Part shown: one piece after another, positions 50,430 through 58,255 of the stretch
Position numbering within the stretch: position 1 is the stretch's first letter
Layout: each line of letters opens with the position of its first letter
DNA from: Bacteroidales bacterium
Lineage (GTDB): Bacteria; Bacteroidota; Bacteroidia; Bacteroidales; F082
Reading direction: 5' to 3'
DNA length: 64,000 nt
NCBI GenBank assembly: GCA_017632935.1
Contig: JAGBQJ010000037.1
Span: forward strand, 23,086 to 87,085
Translations under genes and position numbers: made by a program
The notes under the pieces: model-generated
Databases searched by the model: none
The model's input: only the letters and a program-made list of their open reading frames with translations
Told to the model about the DNA's origin: nothing

Positions 50430-50966
50430 ATGACACAAAAGCAAGCCATACAACTATTTGAGCAGAAGAAGGTGCGTACCGTTTGGGATACGGAAAAAGA
50501 AAAGTGGTATTTTTCAGTGGTGGATGTGGTAGCCGTTTTGACGGACAGCCCCAATCCTCGCAATTATTGGAAAGTATTAAAACACAGGCTGATAAAAGAA
50601 GGAAACGAGTCGGTTACAAATTGTAACCAACTGAAAATGCAATCCAGTGACGGCAAACGATATCTTACTGATGTCGCTGATACAGAGCAACTTTTCCGTC
50701 TAATACAATCCATTCCATCACCAAAAGCAGAGCCTGTTAAGCAGTGGATGGCGCAGGTGGCGGCCACCACGACACAAATCTCAAAGAACGAAAACCCGAA
50801 AGGCATGGCTGAAAGCGCTGGCATTGCCCGACGCGGTGGTGCCGTGGCCAACGACGCCCGCAAGGCCGTAGAGAAGGAAACCGGCCAGCCAGTGGTCTCA
50901 ACGATGAACGCCAAACAGATTGCACAGGGAGAAGGGGAATTACTATTGGAGGATGGTGAAGAATGA
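50430..50966 (+). CDS. BRO-family (phage antirepressor-like) protein with internal deletion
   Basis: 178 residues. The N-terminal Bro-N domain is well preserved (VWDTEKEKWYFSVVDVVAVLTD, RNYWKVLKHRLIKEG, YLTDVADTEQLFRLIQSI, PVKQWMAQVA). Full-length relatives continue with a roughly 100-residue helical middle part. Here the sequence jumps directly to what is normally the very C-terminus (STTxIxxxxxPKG..., then ARRGGAVANDARKAVEKETGQPVV). The reading frame is kept across the junction near base 50757. BRO proteins bind DNA and are found in phages and mobile elements. Its position behind two tRNA genes suggests a remnant of an integrated element. Whether the shortened form works is unknown. Confidence 0.75.
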   Translation: MTQKQAIQLFEQKKVRTVWDTEKEKWYFSVVDVVAVLTDSPNPRNYWKVLKHRLIKEGNESVTNCNQLKMQSSDGKRYLTDVADTEQLFRLIQSIPSPKAEPVKQWMAQVAATTTQISKNENPKGMAESAGIARRGGAVANDARKAVEKETGQPVVSTMNAKQIAQGEGELLLEDGEE

Positions 50967-50974
50967 AAAAGTTG

Positions 50975-50982
50975 TATATTTG
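50975..50982 (+). promoter_or_regulatory. Promoter -7 box of the second structured RNA
   Basis: TATATTTG. No good -33 element at the normal distance. Confidence 0.45.
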
Positions 50983-51236
50983 CAGATGAAATCAAGAAAT
51001 ATAGGACGAATTATTGAAATTAAAATATTGAAATACAAAAAGATATAAATAAACTAACATAGTTATAAATTTAGCGTTTGCTATTTGTTCCGACCACACT
51101 GAAACGTAGGAAATTTAAAGAGGTTTAGAGGAAGAAAGACCAGCAAATGTTCGTTTATGGCGAGCATTTCATCTTTTCCTCTAAGGTAATTCCTACGACC
51201 GCAGTGTGGAGACGAAATTGTTCGCCTCTTTTTTGT
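50983..51236 (+). ncRNA. Candidate structured RNA or attenuator leader before an XRE regulator
   Basis: After about 110 A/T-rich bases, nested helices are visible: 51094-51101 with 51202-51209 (CCACACTG/CAGTGTGG), 51105-51112 with 51190-51197 (CGTAGGAA/TTCCTACG), 51125-51133 with 51176-51184 minus one end base (TTAGAGGAA/TTCCTCTAA), and 51145-51153 with 51161-51169 (AAATGTTCG/CGAGCATTT, one wobble). A terminator hairpin follows at once. The order promoter, A/T leader, long nested hairpin, terminator, then gene is the same as at 7966-8252. No family assigned. Confidence 0.55.
51210..51236 (+). terminator. Terminator-like hairpin of the second structured RNA
   Basis: GAG-A-CGAA, loop ATTG, TTCG-C-CTC with one internal mismatch (about 51210-51229), followed by six or more T. 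Confidence 0.6.
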
Positions 51237-51288
51237 GGTCGTTGGAATCTGAGGAATTGGTAGCACTTCGCACAAATAACAAACTACC

Positions 51289-51528
51289 ATGCCAATACAT
51301 ATAGGTTCTCTTATTCGTGAAGAATTACGGCGACAAGGCCATACAAACGAATGGCTTGCTGACAGAATTAGTGTTACTCCACGCACGTTACAGAAAATTT
51401 TCAACAAGCACTCAATCAACACAGAACAGTTAGAAATCATAAGTCGCGCTCTTGGAGTAGACTTTTTCAGTTGTTATTCCAGTTCACTTTCTCTTCCATG
51501 TCCAATATCGACACATGTCCATTATTGA
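51289..51528 (+). CDS. Small XRE-family helix-turn-helix regulator
   Basis: 79 residues. A complete HTH unit at about 6-60: GSLIREELRRQGHTNEWLADRI, then SVTPRTLQKIFNKHSINTEQ and LEIISRALGVDFF. The last 20 residues are Ser/Pro/His-rich and look non-conserved. It probably binds DNA near its own gene. It lies 52 bases after the terminator of the structured RNA and has no other evident promoter, so its expression may depend on read-through. Confidence 0.75.
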   Translation: MPIHIGSLIREELRRQGHTNEWLADRISVTPRTLQKIFNKHSINTEQLEIISRALGVDFFSCYSSSLSLPCPISTHVHY

Positions 51529-51625
51529 CATTTCATAATTGAATATTAAATCGTTACTTCGCCGCCCAAAGGAGGACTTCGAAAATCCATAACAGAGTAG
51601 AAAAAAACTTTTAATCAACAATTAT

Positions 51626-51889
51626 ATGAAGAAAAGTATGAAAACAATCCTTTTTGGATTAATTGTAATCTGCGGAACTGCGTTCTGTGCGTTATCTTGT
51701 AGTAAACAAAAAGTGACATGTACATGTTACGAATACTGGAACCAATTCGGAAGCGGGCCTTGGGTGCTTTCAAATACATTCACGATAGATCCTGTAGAAG
51801 AAGGTTTTAATACCTGCCAACAGTTCGAAAGATATATGATTGCAAATAACAATGATGAAGGCTTTAATTACGATTGTGAAACCAATTAA
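51626..51889 (+). CDS. Small Cys-rich lipoprotein
   Basis: 87 residues with a lipoprotein signal (KTILFGLIVICGTAFCALSC, lipobox ALSC). The mature part has four more cysteines (VTCTCYEYW, FNTCQQFERY, FNYDCETN) that may form disulfides. No family recognised. Low GC, in the accessory stretch behind the tRNAs, directly before the MITE-like repeat. Confidence 0.6.
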   Translation: MKKSMKTILFGLIVICGTAFCALSCSKQKVTCTCYEYWNQFGSGPWVLSNTFTIDPVEEGFNTCQQFERYMIANNNDEGFNYDCETN

Positions 51890-51916
51890 TTACTGACTTC
51901 CCTTGTGTTCTTATGA

Positions 51917-52013
51917 AGGGTGTGTCAAAAGTCACTTTTGAAGAAAATCGACACTTGATAATCAGTTAGTTACAGATTAAAAAATGGTCATTTTCATAGT
52001 TTTGACACACCCT
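51917..52013. mobile_element. MITE-like element with 14-base perfect terminal inverted repeats
   Basis: AGGGTGTGTCAAAA (51917-51930) and TTTTGACACACCCT (52000-52013) enclose 69 A/T-rich bases without a gene, 97 bases in all. GGGTGTGTCAAAA-type ends look like insertion-sequence ends. No target-site duplication is evident. The right arm is followed by a T-run, so the element may also work as a terminator. Confidence 0.5.
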
Positions 52014-52037
52014 CTTTTTTAAACTCTGTTTGCAAAA

Positions 52038-52922
52038 ATGAAAGGTTTTTCAAAATTATCATCCTATATTGTCGGATTAGTATTCCTGCTTTCTTCTTTT
52101 GCCAAAGCTTCTGATTCAGGCTATTTTGCGAGTGTTCTTTTACAGTACGGGAGTCCTTATATGCAATTTCTTGCCCCTTTTATTATCTTGACGGAGGCAT
52201 TCCTTGGACTTCTTTTATTGTTCTTTCCAAAAACACGGTTGTTTTCTGTTTTCAGTCTAATATTTCTGTTCGTAGTCACTGTCGGATATGCTTATGGCAT
52301 AGTGTTCAAAGGGATTGAGGATTGTGGCTGTTTTGGGCATCTGAAGTTCTTGAGTTCTTCTCCAATAATTGTCTTTGCAAGAAATGCAGTCCTTGTTGTT
52401 TTGCTACTGATATCAATTAAACATAATAGCAACTCAAGTATTGAGAACTATAAGACATGGTTTATTATTTCCATTGTTGTCATAATCATATCCTTTTTTG
52501 CAGGTTTTTCTTATAATATCACCCCTATAAAAAAGAAATCACTTCCACAATTGGTCGATAGTGGACTACAGAACTTTATTGAAACTTCGCCAGATTCAAC
52601 CTATTTTGTCTTTTTATTCTCATATAAATGCCCGCGATGCCTTAATTCAATTGCAAATTTAAATACATACGAAGAAGACGGCATAGCAGACAAGGTTTAT
52701 GGCTTATCAACAGTTAGTGGTGGTGATGAGAAGTTTGTTGAAACGTTCAACAAAAACTTTAGTCCTAACTTTACAATTATTAACTGTTCGAAAGAATTAT
52801 ATAAAGTTACTTCGGATTTCCCTACATCATATCTCATCAAAAACAATCAGATTGTTATGATGATGAAAGGAGAACTACCCTGTTCATATGTGCTAAAATC
52901 TTCTTTGGATAAAAAGAAATAA
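52038..52922 (+). CDS. MauE/DoxX-like membrane protein fused to a thioredoxin-like domain
   Basis: 294 residues. The first half has four membrane helices of the MauE/DoxX type, with the diagnostic GIEDCGCFGHLKF (about residues 92-104). A fifth helix lies near 140-160. The C-terminal domain (about 175-294) is thioredoxin-like with CPRC at about residues 198-201 and a cis-Pro-like FPTSYLI. It would carry electrons or disulfides across the inner membrane to exported partners. The Cys-rich lipoprotein just upstream is a candidate substrate, by position only. Confidence 0.75.
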   Translation: MKGFSKLSSYIVGLVFLLSSFAKASDSGYFASVLLQYGSPYMQFLAPFIILTEAFLGLLLLFFPKTRLFSVFSLIFLFVVTVGYAYGIVFKGIEDCGCFGHLKFLSSSPIIVFARNAVLVVLLLISIKHNSNSSIENYKTWFIISIVVIIISFFAGFSYNITPIKKKSLPQLVDSGLQNFIETSPDSTYFVFLFSYKCPRCLNSIANLNTYEEDGIADKVYGLSTVSGGDEKFVETFNKNFSPNFTIINCSKELYKVTSDFPTSYLIKNNQIVMMMKGELPCSYVLKSSLDKKK

Positions 52923-52945
52923 TCATAAAACTACGGCATTACCCC

Positions 52946-53470
52946 TCAATCATACAATTCCACAAACTCATAAGTATTCCCCATCGCCTCCAAAAACTTG
53001 ATAAAGTCCTCCTGACTAATGATAATCGTCCCTGTGTTGTCATTGGGATGGAAACTCAGACGAGGGGCGTTGAGGAGGTTCTTGTCGATGAAGAGGTGCA
53101 CCTCATGGTTTTCGTCGTTGATGAGGCCGAAGGGGGAGACGCTGCCGGGCTTCAGGCCTAGGTATTTCTCCATGCGGGCTTCCGAGGCGAAGGTGAGCTT
53201 GCCTTGGTGCAGACGCTGCTCCAGGTCGTGGATGTCCATCTGGTGCATGCACTCGAAGATGACGAGGTAGTGCTTGTTGCCCTTGTGGTTCCTGAAAAAC
53301 AGGTTCTTGCAGTGCGTGGCTTCGAACTTGCCCCAGTAGGCCAACGACTCCTCGATGGAACCCAATGGCGGATGGAACTTGATGTCGAAGTCGATGCCGA
53401 GGCCAAGCAGGGTGTCTACTACCTTCTGCTGCCGCTCACTCAAGGGTTGGTTTATTTCTGATGGTTTCAT
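52946..53470 (-). CDS. Prolyl-tRNA editing protein, YbaK/ProX type
   Basis: 174 residues. Aminoacyl-tRNA deacylase fold that hydrolyses mischarged Ala-tRNA(Pro) or related species in trans. Family stretches: HPPLGSIEESLAYWGKFEATHCKNLFFRNHKGNKH (abridged as CKNLFFRNHKG), LTFASEARMEKYLGLKPGSVSPFGL and HLFIDKNLL. The GxxSPF loop forms the substrate pocket. It is a stand-alone editing protein, not a domain of ProS. It lies between the DoxX-type gene (convergent) and uvrA, separated from uvrA by a hairpin repeat. Confidence 0.9.
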   Translation of the reverse strand: MKPSEINQPLSERQQKVVDTLLGLGIDFDIKFHPPLGSIEESLAYWGKFEATHCKNLFFRNHKGNKHYLVIFECMHQMDIHDLEQRLHQGKLTFASEARMEKYLGLKPGSVSPFGLINDENHEVHLFIDKNLLNAPRLSFHPNDNTGTIIISQEDFIKFLEAMGNTYEFVELYD

Positions 53471-53508
53471 ATTGTTGTCAGTTTTTTCTTCTAATTCGGT
53501 CTTTTTCT

Positions 53509-53588
53509 GACTATGGCTTATGGCCGATGACTATGGCCGCTTTCACGAACGTTGAGGCGGCCATAGTCATAAGCCATTGGTCATAGTA
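53509..53588. repeat. Large palindromic repeat, copy 1
   Basis: Inner stem ATGACTATGGCCGC (53527-53540) with GCGGCCATAGTCAT (53557-53570), loop of 16 bases. Outer stem ATGGCTT (53513-53519) with AAGCCAT (53571-53577). It fills the gap between proX and uvrA. Related copy at 57461-57540. Confidence 0.8.
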
Positions 53589-56396
53589 CTACAACTTGCT
53601 TTTCAACGCTTTCCCTGTATATGATGCCTTGCACTTCACCAAGTCCTCGGGTGTGCCTTCAAAGACTATTTCGCCGCCCTTGTTGCCGCTCTCGGGACCC
53701 AGGTCGATGACCCAGTCCGCCGACTTGATGACATCCATGTTGTGCTCGATGATGATGACACTGTGGCCGTTGGCGATCAGCGCGTTGAACGACTCCAAAA
53801 GTTTGTTCACGTCATGGAAGTGTAACCCTGTGGTCGGCTCGTCGAAGATGAACAGCGTGGGTTTCTCGATTTGTCCCTTGACGAGGAAATAGGCCAACTT
53901 CACACGCTGCGCCTCGCCACCGGAGAGCGAACTCGACGACTGCCCGAGTTTGAGGTAACCTAAGCCGACTTCGCGCAAGGGCTTCAGTCGGGAAATGATG
54001 CGCCCCACGACGGCGGTGCTGCATTCCGACGAGTGCTCGAAGAAGTCCAATGCCTCGTCGATGCTCATGTTGAGGATGTCGGAGATATTCTTGCCGTCGT
54101 ATTTGATCTCCAGTACCTCTTCCTTGAAGCGCGTGCCATGGCAGGCCTCGCAAGGCAGGTAGACGTCGGCCATGAACTGCATCTCGATCTTTTGCACGCC
54201 TTCGCCCTCACATTCCTCGCAGCGACCACCCGGCACGTTGAACGAGAAAAAGGCAGGCTTGATGCCACGCAGCTTTGCGAGTTTCTGTTCCGAGAACAGC
54301 GTTCGTATCTCGTCGTAGGCCTTCAGGTAAGTGGCCGGATTGGAGCGCGATGACTTGCCGATGGGGTTTTGGTCGATGAACTCGACAGCCTGGATGAGGC
54401 GCAAGTCGCCTTCCAAGGCACCGTAGCTGCCGCATTTCTCGGCGTTCTCGCCCAGTTGCCGCTTCATGGCGGGGTAGAGCACATCCTTCACCAAAGTCGA
54501 TTTGCCCGAGCCACTCACGCCCGTGATGACGGTCATCATGTTGAGCGGGAAGCGTACGGTGAGGTTCTTGAGGTTGTTCTGCGAGGCACCTTTTATTATT
54601 ATGGCGTTGGCGCTCTTGCGGCGACGGGTGGGCACGGGGATGTGCATCTTGCCTGTGAGGTATTGCGTGGTGAGGCTCTTCTCGCAGTTGATCAGGTTCT
54701 TGATGTCGCCCTCGAAGACGACTTCGCCGCCAAATGCACCCGCCATCGGCCCTATGTCGATGATGTAGTCGGCGGCGCGGATGATCTCCTCATCGTGCTC
54801 CACCACGATGACTGTGTTGCCGATGTCACGCAGACGGCGCAGCACGGCAATGAGTCGCTCGGTGTCGCGGGAGTGCAGGCCGATGCTGGGCTCGTCCAAG
54901 ATATAGGTGGAACCGACTAAACTGCTGCCCAACGAAGTCGCGAGGTTGATGCGCTGCGACTCGCCGCCCGAGAGCGTGTTTGAGAGACGGTTTAGGGTCA
55001 GGTAACCCAAGCCCACTTCGATGATGAAATCCAGGCGGTTGTTGATTTCCACCAGCAGGCGCGAGGCGATCTTGCTGTCGGTCTCGTCGAGTTTCAGGTG
55101 GTCGAAGAAGACCTTCAACTCATCCAAGGGCATCATCACCAAGTCGGTGATGCTCTTGCCGCCGACCTTCACATATTGCGCCGCCCTGCGCAGGCGTGTG
55201 CCGTGGCATTCGGGACAGACCGTCTTGCCACGGTAGCGTGACAGCATCACACGGTATTGTATCTTATAGGACTGGCTTTCAACGTAGTTGAAGAAGTCCA
55301 CGATGCCTTCGAAGTACTGGTTGCCCGTCCAAAGCAGGCTCTTCTGCTCCTCGGTCAGTTCGTAGAACGGTTTGAAGATGGGGATGCCCACCTTGTCGGC
55401 CACACGGACGAGGGCGTCTTTCCATTCGCTCATCTTGTCGCCGCGCCAGCAGGCGATGGCGTTCTCGTAGATCGACAGGCTCTTGTTGGGCACCACCAGG
55501 TCGGGGTCGATGCCGATGACGCTGCCGAAGCCCTGACAGGTCGGGCAGGCGCCGTAGGGGTTGTTGAAGGCGAACATGTTGGCTGTAGGCGGCTCAAAGG
55601 TGATGCCATCGGCCTCGAAACGTGACGAGAAGTCGGCTTCCTGTCGCTCGCCGTTCAGCTCGCTGATGACTTGGCAGGTCTCCTTACCTTCATAGAAGGC
55701 CGTCTGCACCGAGTCGGAGATGCGTCCCACGGCGTCATCCATGCTCTCGTTGACCTTGATGCGGTCGATGAGCAGTTTCACCTTCTTCTCGCTGACCTTT
55801 TTCTTCTGGTCAAGGAAATCCTCGATTTTGACGATCTCACCATTATATAAAATACGGTAGAAGCCCTGCTGCATGAGGATGTTGAGGTGATCTTCGAGGC
55901 TACGGCCTTCGGGCAAGTGAAGCGGCGCGACGATATAGGCCGTGCTGCCCGTTGGTAGGCCGAGGATATAGTTCACCACGTCCATCACTTGGTGCTTCTT
56001 GACCAGTTTGCCCGAGGCAGGGGAGTAGGTCTTGCCGATGCGGGCATAGAGCAGCTTCAGGTATTCGTAAATCTCGGTGCTGGTGCCCACTGTGGAGCGT
56101 GGGTTATGGGTGTTCACCTTCTGTTCGATGGCGATGGCAGGGGAGAGGCCGGTGATGCTCTCCACGTCGGGCTTGTTGAGTCGGCCCATGAATTGCCGCG
56201 CGTAAGAACTCAGGCTCTCCACGTAGCGGCGTTGTCCTTCGGCATACAAAGTGTCGAACGCCAACGACGACTTGCCCGATCCCGACAGGCCGGTGATGAC
56301 CACCAGCTTGTTCTTCGGAATTTGCAAACTGATGCTTTTCAGGTTGTTGACCTTCGCGTTGCGGATGGTGATATAGGATGGTTTGTTTTCTTTCAA
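53589..56396 (-). CDS. uvrA: Excinuclease ABC subunit A
   Basis: 935 residues, the family length, when started at the TTG at 56396 (LKENKPSYITIRNAKVNNLKS). The frame runs open further upstream but that part is not conserved-looking. Damage recognition ATPase of nucleotide excision repair. First ABC unit: GLSGSGKSSLAFDTLYAEGQ, split by the UvrB-binding insert, with LSGGESQRINLA and DEPSIGLHSRD. Second: GVSGSGKSTLVKDVLYPA, LSGGEAQRVKLA and DEPTTGLHFHD. The C-terminal zinc finger has CEECEGEG and CEACHGTRF. The start codon choice (TTG) is a guess supported by length. Monocistronic between two copies of a palindromic repeat. Confidence 0.95.
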   Translation of the reverse strand: MKENKPSYITIRNAKVNNLKSISLQIPKNKLVVITGLSGSGKSSLAFDTLYAEGQRRYVESLSSYARQFMGRLNKPDVESITGLSPAIAIEQKVNTHNPRSTVGTSTEIYEYLKLLYARIGKTYSPASGKLVKKHQVMDVVNYILGLPTGSTAYIVAPLHLPEGRSLEDHLNILMQQGFYRILYNGEIVKIEDFLDQKKKVSEKKVKLLIDRIKVNESMDDAVGRISDSVQTAFYEGKETCQVISELNGERQEADFSSRFEADGITFEPPTANMFAFNNPYGACPTCQGFGSVIGIDPDLVVPNKSLSIYENAIACWRGDKMSEWKDALVRVADKVGIPIFKPFYELTEEQKSLLWTGNQYFEGIVDFFNYVESQSYKIQYRVMLSRYRGKTVCPECHGTRLRRAAQYVKVGGKSITDLVMMPLDELKVFFDHLKLDETDSKIASRLLVEINNRLDFIIEVGLGYLTLNRLSNTLSGGESQRINLATSLGSSLVGSTYILDEPSIGLHSRDTERLIAVLRRLRDIGNTVIVVEHDEEIIRAADYIIDIGPMAGAFGGEVVFEGDIKNLINCEKSLTTQYLTGKMHIPVPTRRRKSANAIIIKGASQNNLKNLTVRFPLNMMTVITGVSGSGKSTLVKDVLYPAMKRQLGENAEKCGSYGALEGDLRLIQAVEFIDQNPIGKSSRSNPATYLKAYDEIRTLFSEQKLAKLRGIKPAFFSFNVPGGRCEECEGEGVQKIEMQFMADVYLPCEACHGTRFKEEVLEIKYDGKNISDILNMSIDEALDFFEHSSECSTAVVGRIISRLKPLREVGLGYLKLGQSSSSLSGGEAQRVKLAYFLVKGQIEKPTLFIFDEPTTGLHFHDVNKLLESFNALIANGHSVIIIEHNMDVIKSADWVIDLGPESGNKGGEIVFEGTPEDLVKCKASYTGKALKSKL

Positions 56397-56864
56397 GACG
56401 CAAAAATTGAATCGGCAAAGGTAAAGAAAAGCGGGGAAATAGGAGAGGGGTGTTAATAGAAAAGTTTTTAATGCGTTTAAGGAAGGAGAATTGAATCGAG
56501 AGAATAACGTGCATTTTTTACACGTAATTGAGGTCGACAAGTCAGTACCGGAAAAATATGCGTAAAAACAAATAAATAATCAATTTTACACTCGAATTTG
56601 ATTGAAAATGTTGCGTAGCATCCAAGATTTTAAATCAAGAACGAGTGGATTTGCATGAGGATGCCTTGGAATTGCTCTACTCATTTCCAACAAATTTATT
56701 GCCCTTTCACGAAAAAAATCACGATTTTTGTTTGTTTTTCCAAAAAAGCCGTATATTTGCACCGAAATAACCAACGGATTCAAAACTAAAACTGACGCTA
56801 TCGAAAGATCTATACCCTTTATTAACAAGCACTTAAGTTGAGTACACAAAGAAAGGGGGACCCA
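56397..56864. other. Intergenic stretch between uvrA and the ECF sigma gene
   Basis: About 470 bases. No gene supported on either strand. Holds the promoter at 56727-56759 and otherwise A/T-rich DNA without repeats that I can see. Confidence 0.6.
56727..56759 (+). promoter_or_regulatory. Promoter of the ECF sigma factor gene
   Basis: TTTG (56727-56730), 21-base spacer, TATATTTG (56752-56759). About 100 bases of untranslated leader follow. Confidence 0.75.
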
Positions 56865-57452
56865 ATGTCCAACATAGTGAAAAGCGACAAAGAACTGATT
56901 GAACGCTACCAAGATGGTGATGTTCACAGTTTTGAATTATTGATTGGTAGATACCAGAAACAAGTTTATTCCTACATACTCACGCTCGTGAAAGACAAGC
57001 AGTTGGCTGATGATGTCTTTCAGGATACTTTCGTGAAGGTCATCCAGACCATCAAGTCGAAGGGCTACAAGGATGACGGACGTTTCGTGCAGTTTGCCAT
57101 GCGCATCGCCCACAACCTTGTCATCGACCATTTCCGCAAGGAGAACCGCATTCCCACGGTGGAGTCGTCAAGCGAGGACTACAACTACATCGACAACGTG
57201 CCGATTACCGACCATTCCGTCGAACAGGGCATGATCGTCGACCAGGTCCACAGTGACTTGCACCGCATGATCGCCTTCCTGCCCGACGAGCAGCGCGAGG
57301 TACTCCGTATGCGTATCTTCGACGACATGAGCTTCAAGGACATTGCCGACATCACCAACGTGAGCATCAACACGGCGCTGGGCCGCATGCGCTACGCTTT
57401 GATCAACTTGCGTAAGATGATGGTGGCCAATAATATGACCCTTACTTACTAG
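56865..57452 (+). CDS. ECF-type RNA polymerase sigma factor
   Basis: 195 residues from ATG 56865, which has a GGGGGA purine run just upstream; an in-frame TTG at 56838 is less likely. Region 2 has FELLIGRYQKQVYSYILTLV and LADDVFQDTFVKVIQ (core-binding and -10 recognition). Region 4 ends in EQREVLRMRIFDDMSFKDIA and NVSINTALGRMRYALINLRK (-35 recognition HTH). No anti-sigma gene with a membrane helix follows, so control may be transcriptional or through an unlinked partner. A small helical protein gene lies downstream. Confidence 0.93.
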   Translation: MSNIVKSDKELIERYQDGDVHSFELLIGRYQKQVYSYILTLVKDKQLADDVFQDTFVKVIQTIKSKGYKDDGRFVQFAMRIAHNLVIDHFRKENRIPTVESSSEDYNYIDNVPITDHSVEQGMIVDQVHSDLHRMIAFLPDEQREVLRMRIFDDMSFKDIADITNVSINTALGRMRYALINLRKMMVANNMTLTY

Positions 57453-57460
57453 CCCACGCT

Positions 57461-57540
57461 ACTATGGCCGATGACTATGGCTTATGGCCACTTTCACGAC
57501 CGTTGAAGTGGCCATCGTCATAAGCCATAGGCCATCGTCA
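57461..57540. repeat. Large palindromic repeat, copy 2
   Basis: GGCCACTT (57486-57493) pairs with AAGTGGCC (57506-57513). CTATGGCTTAT (57475-57485) pairs with ATAAGCCATAG (57520-57530), with a six-base bulge. The loop TCACGACCGTTG matches the loop of copy 1 except for one or two bases. Confidence 0.8.
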
Positions 57541-57617
57541 AAAAAATATTTTCCCGATACATAATAATCCCCAATTGTCTGCGTTATTAGGTCAAAAGTC
57601 AAACCTAAAACACGCCT

Positions 57618-57815
57618 ATGACAAATAGTTACACCTCTTACCCCTTATCCGTTGAAGACGCAGTGTTGGTATCACAAATCAAGGAGGTTTTCCGTAGGGA
57701 GAGCGAGCAACAGCAACCCAGCCGCAACGTATTGCGCTACCTGTTCGACTACGCCGCCGCCTACGAGTCGATGAACACTGGGCTGATGGGTCAAGTCTCA
57801 TACATGAACAACTGA
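57618..57815 (+). CDS. Small helical protein downstream of the sigma factor
   Basis: 65 residues, no signal peptide or membrane segment. Predicted mostly helical (VEDAVLVSQIKEVFRRESEQ, NVLRYLFDYAAAYESM). Followed by a strong terminator, which supports it being a real transcript end. It may be an accessory of the sigma factor encoded 166 bases upstream, beyond the palindromic repeat. No family recognised. Confidence 0.6.
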   Translation: MTNSYTSYPLSVEDAVLVSQIKEVFRRESEQQQPSRNVLRYLFDYAAAYESMNTGLMGQVSYMNN

Positions 57816-57842
57816 CCGGAACGGAACAGAAGGACAGAAAAG

Positions 57843-57868
57843 CCGCTGAATGCTCAGCGGTTTTTTTT
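57843..57868 (+). terminator. Terminator after the small helical protein gene
   Basis: CCGCTGA (57843-57849), loop ATGC, TCAGCGG (57854-57860), eight T. The stem core is the same as in the terminator at 60538-60564. Confidence 0.9.
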
Positions 57869-57913
57869 GTTTATTCATTTTCTTTAAACTGTTTCGGGTA
57901 TGGGAAAAATTTG

Positions 57914-57921
57914 TAAATTTG
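57914..57921 (+). promoter_or_regulatory. Promoter -7 box of the toxin-antitoxin operon
   Basis: TAAATTTG, with TTTCG about 18 bases upstream. The annotated ATG at 57926 is only 4 bases downstream, so either the mRNA is leaderless or the internal ATG at 57977 is used. Confidence 0.5.
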
Positions 57922-57925
57922 CAGC

Positions 57926-58255
57926 ATGGATAACAACGAACACAAAAAGTACGAACAAGACAATAGGGAGCCAAGTATGGCCTCAGAGCCTACAACAGCA
58001 TACGGTTATTCACAAGGTGCACCACTCACTGGCCTGCTTGAATATCTTTATGCCACACTCTCGCCGAACAGCATGCGATGGTTGGGTGAACACCTTATCG
58101 AACATGCTCAATCCGCCGTGCAACCCTACACGATGGCTGAAATTGATGCTATGTTGGAAGAATCGGAGCGTGATTTTGAGGCGGGAAGATGTTACAGCAC
58201 CGAGCAAGTGTTGCAGATGTGCAAAGAGGCGCAATCCAAAAAGCAAATGGCATGA
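57926..58255 (+). CDS. Antitoxin of a type II toxin-antitoxin pair
   Basis: 109 residues. The C-terminal part (YTMAEIDAMLEESERDFEAGRCYSTEQVLQMCKEA, abridged as EIDAMLEESERDFEAGR) has the amphipathic helix pattern of antitoxins that wrap RelE/ParE toxins. The N-terminal 60 residues would be the DNA-binding/dimerisation part but show no clear HTH. The stop overlaps the toxin start (ATGA), which is typical of such pairs. Confidence 0.75.
   Translation: MDNNEHKKYEQDNREPSMASEPTTAYGYSQGAPLTGLLEYLYATLSPNSMRWLGEHLIEHAQSAVQPYTMAEIDAMLEESERDFEAGRCYSTEQVLQMCKEAQSKKQMA

Noticed and set aside
51094-51209. Transposon inverted repeats
   Set aside because: The helices are nested and interrupted as in a folded RNA, there is no target duplication, and a terminator follows immediately. 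Not fully excluded.
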